A stretch of 7,123 nucleotides of DNA from Treponema sp. GTDB lineage: Bacteria > Spirochaetota > Spirochaetia > Treponematales > Breznakiellaceae. The stretch is from assembly GCA_009786675.1 (NCBI GenBank), contig WQRP01000050.1, forward strand, positions 1-7,123, in the 5' to 3' direction. How positions within the stretch are numbered: the stretch's first letter is position 1; each line of letters starts with the position of its first letter. The notes under the pieces are model-generated. The model worked only from the letters and a program-made list of their open reading frames with translations, was not told the origin of the DNA and did no database searches. Shown piece after piece: positions 1 through 5,431 of this stretch. The position numbers and the translations under genes were made by a program.

Positions 1-930
1 TCCGCGATGAACCAGATCGCGGCGAACATCCAGAGCATCAAGGGCCGCGTGCTGAACCAGAGCGCCAGCGTCACCGAGACCAACGCGACGATGGAGCAGG
101 TAACGGTAAACATCAACAAGCTGAACGGCCAGGTGGACAACCAGACGGGCGCGGTGTCGCAGGCATCGTCCGCGATCGAGGAGATGATTGCGAACATCAA
201 GTCCGTCACCGCGACCCTGATGAAGAACGTCGAGAACGTGCGCGATCTGCAGGAATCGTCGGAGACCGGCAGGGCCAGCCTGCAGGAGGTGGCGCATGAC
301 ATCCAGGACATCGTGCGCGAGTCCGAGGGTCTTCTGGAGATCAACGCCGTTATGGAAAACATCGCCAGCCAGACGAACCTTCTTTCGATGAACGCGGCGA
401 TCGAGGCGGCGCGGGCCGGCGAGCTGGGCAGGGGCTTCGCGGTGGTGGCCGGCGAGATTCGCCAGCTTGCGGAGAACTCCAGCAGCCAGTCCAAGACGAT
501 CGGGGACGTGCTGAAAAGAATCAAGGACTCGATGGACAAGATCACCCGATCCACCGAGAACGTCCTTACCAAGTTCGAGGCTATAGACCAGGGTGTCAAA
601 ACGGTCGCGGAGCAGGAGGAGGCAATCCGCCGCGCGATGGAGGAGCAAAGCCACGGAAGCAAGCAGGTTCTAAGCGCGGCCGGGCAGGTCGGGGACATAA
701 CCGGGCAGGTGCGGGGCAGCTCGATTGAGATGCTCGAGGGCAGCAAGGAAGTGATCTCGGAAAGCAAGAACCTGGAGAGGGCCACGCAGGAGATCACTAA
801 CGGCATCAACGAGATGGCCGCCGGCGCCGAGCAGGTGAACCAGGCGGTGAACACGGTCAACGATCTTAGCGGCAGGACGCAGGAAAACATTTCCACGCTG
901 ACGCGGGCCGTCTCGCAGTTCAAGGTTTAG
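1..930 (+). CDS. Methyl-accepting chemotaxis protein, C-terminal signalling part (5' end outside the window)
   Basis: The reading frame is open from the first base, so the ATG at 7 is almost certainly internal; 309 codons are visible before the TAG. This is the cytoplasmic coiled-coil hairpin of a chemoreceptor, which contacts CheW and CheA at its tip and sets kinase activity. The tip is unmistakable at about 340-490 (ENIASQTN, then [15 protein letters not shown], then GRGFAVV). The flanks are heptad-rich, with many Gln, Glu and Ala residues that could be methylation sites. The usual Asp in the VVADE stretch is Gly here (codon 451-453, VVAGEIR). The protein ends in SQFKV without a CheR-binding pentapeptide. 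No ligand-binding domain or membrane segment lies in the visible part, so the stimulus is unknown. Wording of the tip resembles spirochaete receptors. It is unlikely to be functionally linked to the genes downstream, being separated by a promoter. Confidence 0.95.
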   Translation, partial: SAMNQIAANIQSIKGRVLNQSASVTETNATMEQVTVNINKLNGQVDNQTGAVSQASSAIEEMIANIKSVTATLMKNVENVRDLQESSETGRASLQEVAHDIQDIVRESEGLLEINAVMENIASQTNLLSMNAAIEAARAGELGRGFAVVAGEIRQLAENSSSQSKTIGDVLKRIKDSMDKITRSTENVLTKFEAIDQGVKTVAEQEEAIRRAMEEQSHGSKQVLSAAGQVGDITGQVRGSSIEMLEGSKEVISESKNLERATQEITNGINEMAAGAEQVNQAVNTVNDLSGRTQENISTLTRAVSQFKV

Positions 931-935
931 GCGGG

Positions 936-960
936 GGAACCGCGCGGCCGCGTGCCGGTT
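936..960 (+). terminator. Possible weak hairpin after the chemoreceptor gene
   Basis: Six bases after the stop, AACCG (938-942) can pair with CGGTT (956-960) around a very GC-rich centre (CGCGGCCGCG), which can itself fold. There is no immediate T-run, only a pyrimidine-rich patch near 971-978. It may slow or end transcription of the chemoreceptor, but it could equally be chance in GC-rich DNA. Confidence 0.3.
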
Positions 961-996
961 GGGCGGTAGTACTTCTTTGGGCATGGAAAGCAAGGC

Positions 997-1026
997 TTGA
1001 CATGCCGCCCCGTTTTGTGGTATAAG
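997..1026 (+). promoter_or_regulatory. Sigma-70-type promoter for the cysteine-rich protein gene
   Basis: A perfect TTGACA (997-1002) is followed after 18 bases by TATAAG (1021-1026), five of six matches to the -10 consensus. The -10 is preceded directly by TGG (1018-1020), an extended -10 element. Transcription would start near 1033, giving a leader of under 20 bases before the predicted start codon. This is the best promoter in the window. It implies strong housekeeping-type expression of the small gene downstream, independent of the chemoreceptor. Confidence 0.8.
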
Positions 1027-1050
1027 GCAAGTTAGCAATAGGGGGATGTT

Positions 1051-1446
1051 TTGCACGAAGAGCGGCACAAAATGACCCGTACAGCCATGGCGATTGTGGC
1101 TATCGTTGCCATGACGTTTGCGCTGCTGCCTTTCGATGCATTCGCTGCCGCTGTTTCCGCAACGGGCAATCCGTGTTGCGTTTCCTTTGCCGAAAACGGT
1201 GAAACCTCTTGCTGTGTAACCACGGCAAGCGTGTGCTGCTGCCTCTTAGCCAGAGACTCTACTCAAATCAAAATCCTCGCTTGCTGCGAATTTCTTGTCG
1301 GGGCGGGATGCTGTTCTGGTTCGTATAGTTTTCAGGCGGGCAATGTTGACGGCTTCGCCCTTGCTGAATTGCACGGCGTTGTTACCGAGGAACAATCTGG
1401 CTTCATAAAAATCACCTATTTTATTTTCAAGCCTCCAAAAGCGTAG
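1051..1446 (+). CDS. Small exported cysteine-cluster protein, unknown function
   Basis: I do not recognise this 131-residue protein. With the TTG start at 1051, placed 5 bases after GGGGG (1041-1045), the N-terminus is MHEERHKMTRT; the in-frame ATG at 1072 would give MTRTAMAIV and a cleaner signal peptide but has a poorer ribosome site. Residues about 8-33 form a basic then hydrophobic stretch ending AFAAA, a likely signal peptidase I site, so the mature protein should be outside the cytoplasm. All 11 cysteines fall in clusters: CC, CC, CCC, CC, CC, separated by 10, 6, 13 and 7 residues. The last 40 residues contain none. Such clusters suggest metal binding or multiple disulfides, but no histidine-rich or known metallothionein pattern is present. 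It has its own promoter and terminator, so it is likely monocistronic. A surface or secreted peptide, a metal chelator, or a substrate of the transporter downstream are all possible. Confidence 0.75.
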   Translation: MHEERHKMTRTAMAIVAIVAMTFALLPFDAFAAAVSATGNPCCVSFAENGETSCCVTTASVCCCLLARDSTQIKILACCEFLVGAGCCSGSYSFQAGNVDGFALAELHGVVTEEQSGFIKITYFIFKPPKA

Positions 1447-1472
1447 GCTTTACGGCAAGCCGTAAAGTTTTG
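1447..1472 (+). terminator. Intrinsic terminator after the cysteine-cluster gene
   Basis: CTTTACGG (1448-1455) pairs perfectly with CCGTAAAG (1460-1467) across a CAAG loop, and TTTT follows at once (1468-1471). It starts two bases after the stop codon. An alternative pairing, AAGCCT (1429-1434) with AGGCTT (1445-1450), overlaps the left arm but is weaker (6 bp, 10-base loop), so I do not call an attenuator. Confidence 0.8.
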
Positions 1473-1545
1473 CCATTTCATTTTCAAACAATTTTTCTTG
1501 CAATGCGGGAGTATCCCTGCCCGTTGGGTAGGTAAATGTTTGCGG

Positions 1546-1573
1546 CTGTCCACCGAACAAATGGGGCGGACAG
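1546..1573 (+). other. Imperfect hairpin in the leader of the lipoprotein gene
   Basis: CTGTCCACC (1546-1554) and GGCGGACAG (1565-1573) are complementary at eight of nine positions, with a 10-base loop. The element ends eight bases before the lipoprotein Shine-Dalgarno (1581-1585) and has no T-run after it, so it would act at RNA stability or translation if it acts at all. In the 144-base gap 1447-1590 I see no convincing -35/-10 pair; the gene may be read by leakage through the terminator or from a promoter I cannot recognise. Confidence 0.35.
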
Positions 1574-1590
1574 TCGAAGAAGAGGCTTTT

Positions 1591-2160
1591 ATGAAAAACA
1601 ATTTCAGGTTTTTTGCCGCCGCGATTTTGGTCGCGGTAATCGGGTTTTCAATGACGGGATGCGCCACGGCTACGCCACGGCCGGCGGATCATCCGCTTTC
1701 CGACGAGACATTCAGCTTGCGCTTTCAGGCGCGTTGTATGCAGCATCATGGATGGGTAACTGTTTTCGACGGGGACGTGCCGCTTTTCACGGACACGTTG
1801 CCGATAGACGGCGGATTCTGGCCCGTGATTTACGACGTCAGAGGGGGAACCGAGCTTACGGTTGTCGTGACGATAAACGCATGGTACGAACTGATGTACG
1901 AGCAGGACTGGATTCCAAGCGGCCCGACAAGATCGCCCATCGCCGGCTTTCGCTTTCTACGGTACACCACAAACGTGGACATGGAAAACACGGCCAACTG
2001 GGCTCATCTGCTCGAAAACGACTCACCGGACTGGGTTTTTCTCTATGGCGAGCATGACAGGACAATGGAGGACGCCCGCACCACAAACGGTATTTTCAGT
2101 TTCATAATAACCGGCGACACGCAAATCAACGTTGGGTGGGCGGACATTCCAATCCAGTAG
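1591..2160 (+). CDS. Lipoprotein of unknown function
   Basis: A 189-residue protein. The ATG at 1591 is chosen because AGAGG lies five bases upstream and the N-terminus then reads as a classic lipoprotein signal: MKNNFRFF, a hydrophobic core, and a SMTG|C lipobox with the lipidated cysteine at residue 24. An in-frame TTG at 1498 would bury this signal and is not credible. The mature part (25-189) has no further membrane segment and is rich in aromatics and short alternating hydrophobic stretches (VTVFDGDVPLF, LTVVVTINAWY, FSFIITGDTQINVGW), suggesting a beta-sandwich fold. One more cysteine sits in C49-M-Q-H52-H53, a possible metal ligand set. I recognise no family. It lies between the cysteine-cluster gene and the propeller gene, all codirectional, and could be the membrane-anchored receptor or accessory protein of the downstream transporter; that role is inferred from position only. 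Confidence 0.8.
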   Translation: MKNNFRFFAAAILVAVIGFSMTGCATATPRPADHPLSDETFSLRFQARCMQHHGWVTVFDGDVPLFTDTLPIDGGFWPVIYDVRGGTELTVVVTINAWYELMYEQDWIPSGPTRSPIAGFRFLRYTTNVDMENTANWAHLLENDSPDWVFLYGEHDRTMEDARTTNGIFSFIITGDTQINVGWADIPIQ

Positions 2161-2175
2161 GCTTTTTGACAATAT

Positions 2176-2217
2176 CCAGGCCGCCGGCTTTGTGCTTCAC
2201 TTGGCCGGCGGACCTGG
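2176..2217 (+). other. Strong intercistronic hairpin upstream of the RCC1 gene
   Basis: CCAGG+CCGCCGGC (2176-2188) pairs with GCCGGCGG+CCTGG (2204-2217), a 13-bp stem interrupted only by a bulged A at 2212; inside the loop GTG (2192-2194) can pair with CAC (2198-2200). No T-run follows, and the RCC1 Shine-Dalgarno starts six bases later at 2224. This fits an RNA processing or stability element or a translation-control hairpin better than a terminator. A TTGACA at 2166-2171 has no matching -10. Confidence 0.6.
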
Positions 2218-2235
2218 CCGATTAGGAGGATAGCC

Positions 2236-3186
2236 ATGAAAAAAACGGCTTTGGCACTATTTTTGGCGGGGTTCCTTCCCGTCGAAATATGGGCGGAAAC
2301 GAGTTGGGCGTATGTTTCCTCAGGCAGCGAACCCACCGTGGTAGTCAGGACGAACGGCACGTCCTGGACATGGGGAGAATTCGGCGATGGAGCCTTGCGC
2401 ACCGCTCCCGTTCAGGTAGGGGAAGAAACAAACTGGGTATCCGTTTCGGCTGGCAACTTGACGGCGCGGCACACCGCCGCCATCGGAACGGACGGCTCGC
2501 TATGGACTTGGGGAAGCAACAGGTATGGCCAGCTTGGCGACGGGGCGGTTGGCCGGCTCACTGGCAGGGGTACCGACCGTGACGCGCCGGCTCAAATAGG
2601 GACGGACAGGAACTGGGCGAATGTTGCCACTGGCAGGTATCACACCGCGGCCGTAAGGACGGATGGTACGCTGTGGACTTGGGGAAGCAACCGGAATAGG
2701 CAGCTTGGCGACGGCACGGCGACTAACCGTAGCACTCCTACCCGAATAGGGGCGGACAGAGACTGGGCGCACGTTGCCGCCGGTAGGTATCACACCGTGG
2801 CCGTAAAAACGGACGGCACGCTCTGGGCTTGGGGAAACAACCAGAACGGGCAGCTTGGCGACGGCACCAGAACCACCCGCACCGCCCCGGTTCAAATAGG
2901 AACGGCTACTGACTGGGCGTCCGTGGCTGCTGGCGAGTCGCATACCGTGGCTCTTAGAAGGGACGGTTCGCTTTGGGCCTGGGGATTTAACGGGCAGGGA
3001 CAGCTTGGCGACGGCACCAGGATTACGCGCAACTCCCCGGTTAGGGTTTGGACGGATGAAGATTGGGCATCGGTTTCCGCCGGTAGGAGTCATACTGCGG
3101 CCGTTAAAACGGGCGGCACGTTTTGGGTGTGGGGATATTGCGGCGCCAGTCAACTCGGCATAGTCTGCTGGGGCGATTGCTGCTAA
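2236..3186 (+). CDS. Secreted RCC1-repeat beta-propeller protein
   Basis: A 316-residue protein starting at an ATG five bases after AGGAGGA (2224-2230). Residues 1-20 form a signal peptide (MKKTALALFLAGFL, cleavage likely after EIWA). The rest is RCC1 repeats of the form W-A-x-V-x-x-G-x-x-H-T-x-A-V-x-T-D-G-T-L-W-x-W-G, then N-x-x-G-Q-L-G-D-G. Units begin at W24, W67, W127, W177, W227 and W277. Units 3-5 are exactly 50 residues. Unit 1 is about 7 shorter and lacks the NxxGQ loop, unit 2 is longer by an insertion around VGRLTGR, and unit 6 stops after 40. RCC1-fold proteins usually have seven blades, so this one is short or closes in an unusual way. All four cysteines (302, 311, 315, 316) lie in the last 15 residues. 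Bacterial secreted RCC1 proteins such as BLIP-II bind other proteins, so a binding role is likely; the partner is unknown. Confidence 0.9.
   Translation: MKKTALALFLAGFLPVEIWAETSWAYVSSGSEPTVVVRTNGTSWTWGEFGDGALRTAPVQVGEETNWVSVSAGNLTARHTAAIGTDGSLWTWGSNRYGQLGDGAVGRLTGRGTDRDAPAQIGTDRNWANVATGRYHTAAVRTDGTLWTWGSNRNRQLGDGTATNRSTPTRIGADRDWAHVAAGRYHTVAVKTDGTLWAWGNNQNGQLGDGTRTTRTAPVQIGTATDWASVAAGESHTVALRRDGSLWAWGFNGQGQLGDGTRITRNSPVRVWTDEDWASVSAGRSHTAAVKTGGTFWVWGYCGASQLGIVCWGDCC
2305..3183 (+). repeat. Intragenic tandem repeats encoding RCC1 blades (150-bp period)
   Basis: Six tandem units at about 2305, 2434, 2614, 2764, 2914 and 3064. The period is exactly 150 bp across units 3-5. Conservation extends to the DNA: the same 17 bases, CAGCTTGGCGACGGCAC, recur at 2701, 2851 and 3001. 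The matching site in unit 2 begins at 2530, 171 bp earlier, because of a 21-bp insertion. Near-identity at the DNA level suggests fairly recent duplication or gene conversion between units. Confidence 0.9.
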
Positions 3187-3216
3187 AGCGGCTACCGCAA
3201 TCAATCAAATCTTTTT
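3175..3216 (+). other. Weak hairpin at the end of the RCC1 gene
   Basis: GATTGC (3175-3180) can pair with GCAATC (3197-3202) over the stop codon, and a TTTTT (3212-3216) follows nine bases later; a competing small stem GCGG/CCGC lies at 3188-3198. It is too loose to be called a terminator but could reduce read-through into the membrane protein gene. Confidence 0.25.
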
Positions 3217-3229
3217 GGAGGTTGTATTT

Positions 3230-4213
3230 ATGAAAACAAGCAACAATGCGGCAATCCCCTTGGTTGTTGGAGTTTTGTTCATTGCGCTGGGTCTGCTGAC
3301 TTTTATCGGGCTTATGACTTTCGCAATTCCTTGCACGCGCATTCTCGCCGGCACGGTAGCACGGTGCTACTCTTTGGGTTTGATTCAGCGCGGCTTTGCG
3401 GTGGTGGTTATAGCCCTCGGCGCTCTTGTGGTTGCGTTCCGCCGCTCGTGCGAATGGGTCAAGGCGTTGACCGTCATGGTTTTTCTTCTGGGCATCTTGC
3501 TTAGTTTCAATGCGGCGGTGGTAACGGATACGTGCAACATACGGGCCCATAATCTGGCGATTAGTGAAGCCCCGTATCAGGCGAACATGCGAGTCCATCA
3601 TGGCTTGCTGGAAACGGACGAAAACATTTACGTCGTATGGACAAACTTTGATTGCAATGAAGGGCCATTTGTCCCTTTCGTTGCGTCAATGGGTATCATT
3701 CTCGCGATTATATCCGCCATTTACGCATTTTTCGCGAACGCCGCGGCGTTGCCGGTAAAGCCTTCCCCGAGGAACATGGGGATTGGTTTCATCGCCATGG
3801 GCGCTTTCATCCTGATTGGGTTGTTTACCTTTGTCCCGCCCTGTTTTGAACCGGCCCCGGCTAGCCTGAACTATAAGCCCATGCTTATGCGATGCTTTGA
3901 CGTGGCCGCGCATATCTACGGCATCGCGGCGATAATTGTTTTTGCCGGGGGGCTTATGATTTTGTTTGGCCGCTCGAAAATTTTTCACAAGGGGCTGAGT
4001 ACCTCGCTTGGTTTGCTGGGGGCTTTGGCTATTGTCATAACGTTTTTAACCAACACCTGCGTAGAGCAGGACATGATATGCAACGTCAGACCGTTCAAGC
4101 CTTTTATCCAGTTGACGGGCGCGCTTACGCTGATTATGTCCCTTGTCAATGCGTTTGTGTTGAACAGAAAAGAAGAGGAGGAAGACGATGAGCAAGAAGA
4201 AATCGACGGGTAA
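3230..4213 (+). CDS. Eight-helix membrane protein, tandem DUF4418-like duplication
   Basis: A 327-residue protein with ATG at 3230, eight bases after GGAGG (3217-3221). Predicted membrane segments are at about 11-33, 54-72, 77-97 and 148-170, then 182-203, 228-246, 256-274 and 291-310. The two halves repeat each other: G-x-x-F-I-A-x-G at 14-21 and 184-191, IPC35/PPC205, ARC46/MRC222, TDTC102/TNTC277, and C142/C284. Four cysteines per half are thus conserved in order. A four-helix layout with paired cysteines in the loops matches what I know of DUF4418, normally a single unit of about 120-150 residues that is often beside ABC transporter genes; the assignment is from pattern memory. The tail is very acidic (EEEEDDEQEEIDG). 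The gene overlaps the permease by 26 bases, implying translational coupling and probably a shared membrane complex. C74 has no counterpart in the second half. Confidence 0.8.
   Translation: MKTSNNAAIPLVVGVLFIALGLLTFIGLMTFAIPCTRILAGTVARCYSLGLIQRGFAVVVIALGALVVAFRRSCEWVKALTVMVFLLGILLSFNAAVVTDTCNIRAHNLAISEAPYQANMRVHHGLLETDENIYVVWTNFDCNEGPFVPFVASMGIILAIISAIYAFFANAAALPVKPSPRNMGIGFIAMGAFILIGLFTFVPPCFEPAPASLNYKPMLMRCFDVAAHIYGIAAIIVFAGGLMILFGRSKIFHKGLSTSLGLLGALAIVITFLTNTCVEQDMICNVRPFKPFIQLTGALTLIMSLVNAFVLNRKEEEEDDEQEEIDG
4176..4181 (+). promoter_or_regulatory. Ribosome binding site of the permease, inside the upstream gene
   Basis: AGGAGG lies six bases before the ATG at 4188 and is part of the run of GAG/GAA codons that encodes the acidic tail of the DUF4418-like protein. 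It fixes the permease start and makes the two reading frames overlap by 26 bases. Confidence 0.8.
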
Positions 4214-5429
4214 GCTGGCGGCAAAGAAGCCGCTGACGACGGCCAGGGTGGCGTACAACAACCTGTGTGGAAAACCTGGTAGGGCGGCGGCTCTGGTGAT
4301 AGTGGTGGCAATTATGGCATTTGCTTTTTTCGGCGGCGCGGTTCTGTCCCGGAGCCTGGACAACGGAATAAGAAGTCTTGAGGCGCGTCTGGGCGCGGAC
4401 ATTGCGGTGGTGCCACCCGGTAGCGAGGCTGCCTATGAAAGCATCATTCTCGCCGGCGCGCCCGTCAGCTTTTACTTTGACAGGGGTCTGGAGTGGCAAG
4501 TCGCCGCCGTTGAGGGTGTCGGGCAGGTTACCACGCAGTTTTACCTGGCGACGATTGCGGATGCCGAATGCTGCACCGTGGTGACTCAGATTATTGGCAT
4601 AGACTATGACACGGACTTTGTGGTTATGCCTTGGATCGCTCATTTTCTGCACCGGCAAATTGGCGACGGGGAGGTAATTGTTGGCAGCAACGTTGGCATT
4701 AGCGGCGACAACACCGTAACATTTTTCAATTCCGTGTTGCCCGTGGCCGCAAGACTTGAGCGGACGGCAACGGGCATGGATCACACCGTTTTTGTCAGCA
4801 TGAATACCGCCCGCCAGCTTGCGAGGGCAGCGCAGGCCGGGGGGTTCATTCCGGCCAACGTGGACATCGAAAACGCCGCTTCCACGATTTTGGTGAACGT
4901 TGATCCGAACTATGACATTTCGAACGTGCTTGCCCGCATCCGAGAGAACGTACCAAACGTGGGTCTTGTGGCAAGCTATGGCATTTATTCAAGCATAGCG
5001 ACTAACTTGCGCTTTTTCACTGGGATGATTAACACAATCACAATCGTATTGGGCATTATTGCCGTGCTGATTTTGGCGGTGCTGTTCTCGCTTATTGCGG
5101 GCTCAAGAAAAAAAGAGTTCGCCATCCTTCGCATTTTGGGTGCGACACGCAGGAAACTTGCGGGCATCGTGCTAACCGAAGCCTTCGATCTTAGCCTATG
5201 CGGGGCGATAACGGGGAGCCTGCTTGCCGCACTCGTGGTGTTTCCCTTCGGGCGGCATATCGGAATGCAGATGGGTATGCCGCTTCTGCTGCCGGGAGCC
5301 TTTGATTCGCTTGCGCTTCTCGCGTTCGCCTTGTTTTTTTCCATTGCGGTGGGGCCACTGTCGTCCGCGTACTCCGCCTACAAAATCAGCCGAGCGGAAA
5401 CTTACGCAACGATGCGGGAGGGTGAATAA
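4188..5429 (+). CDS. FtsX/MacB-family ABC transporter permease
   Basis: A 413-residue permease of the type that works as a mechanotransmission pump on the outer face of the inner membrane. A lysine-rich cytoplasmic start (1-30) is followed by the first membrane helix (33-54), a large extracytoplasmic domain (about 55-275) of the MacB periplasmic core kind, and three C-terminal helices (about 282-304, 328-352, 372-394). The cytoplasmic stretch RKKEFAILRILGATRRKL (307-324) is the FtsX-domain segment that couples to the ATPase, and the C-terminus (SAYKISRAETYATMREGE) is also typical. The ectodomain carries a CC pair at 128-129 just before VVTQIIGIDYDTDFVVMPW, a region I recall in permeases found near DUF4418 genes or P19-type iron loci; that link is from memory and unverified. 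It overlaps the DUF4418-like gene and ends two bases before the ATPase gene, so the three are one operon. It probably works as a dimer, because only one permease gene is visible. Confidence 0.92.
   Translation: MSKKKSTGKLAAKKPLTTARVAYNNLCGKPGRAAALVIVVAIMAFAFFGGAVLSRSLDNGIRSLEARLGADIAVVPPGSEAAYESIILAGAPVSFYFDRGLEWQVAAVEGVGQVTTQFYLATIADAECCTVVTQIIGIDYDTDFVVMPWIAHFLHRQIGDGEVIVGSNVGISGDNTVTFFNSVLPVAARLERTATGMDHTVFVSMNTARQLARAAQAGGFIPANVDIENAASTILVNVDPNYDISNVLARIRENVPNVGLVASYGIYSSIATNLRFFTGMINTITIVLGIIAVLILAVLFSLIAGSRKKEFAILRILGATRRKLAGIVLTEAFDLSLCGAITGSLLAALVVFPFGRHIGMQMGMPLLLPGAFDSLALLAFALFFSIAVGPLSSAYSAYKISRAETYATMREGE
5416..5422 (+). promoter_or_regulatory. Ribosome binding site supporting the TTG start of the ATPase
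   Basis: GGGAGGG lies within the last codons of the permease gene, nine bases before the TTG at 5432. No other start codon nearby would keep the conserved N-terminal beta strand (MKLEVKNLVKEY), so the site and the protein family together decide for TTG. Confidence 0.7.
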
Positions 5430-5431
5430 TC

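Noticed and set aside
670..1068. 132-codon minus-strand frame over the chemoreceptor end and promoter
   Set aside because: GC-rich shadow frame opposite a conserved coiled coil; it would read through the promoter region and resembles no protein.
1498..1545. Possible riboswitch fold in the lipoprotein leader (GGGA/TCCC at 1507-1517)
   Set aside because: Only short competing stems can be drawn and none matches a riboswitch core I know.
1498..1590. Upstream TTG start that would lengthen the lipoprotein by 31 residues
   Set aside because: It would place a polar extension before a signal peptide and lipobox, and the ATG at 1591 has AGAGG at good spacing.
1536..2057. 173-codon plus-strand frame overlapping the lipoprotein gene
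   Set aside because: The product is Arg/Gly/His-rich without a signal, domain or ribosome site; the overlapping frame has a textbook lipobox.
2166..2171. TTGACA as a promoter for the RCC1 gene
   Set aside because: No TATAAT-like hexamer 16-18 bases downstream; that region is the left arm and loop of the large hairpin.
2305..3183. Regular tandem repeats as a possible CRISPR array or non-coding satellite
   Set aside because: The 150-bp units keep one open frame, encode RCC1 blades and have no unique spacers between short repeats.
2500..3204. 234-codon open frame on the minus strand across the RCC1 gene
   Set aside because: It mirrors the 150-bp repeats of the real gene, with a repetitive Pro/Arg/Ser-rich product and no ribosome site; the plus-strand product is a recognisable family with a signal peptide.
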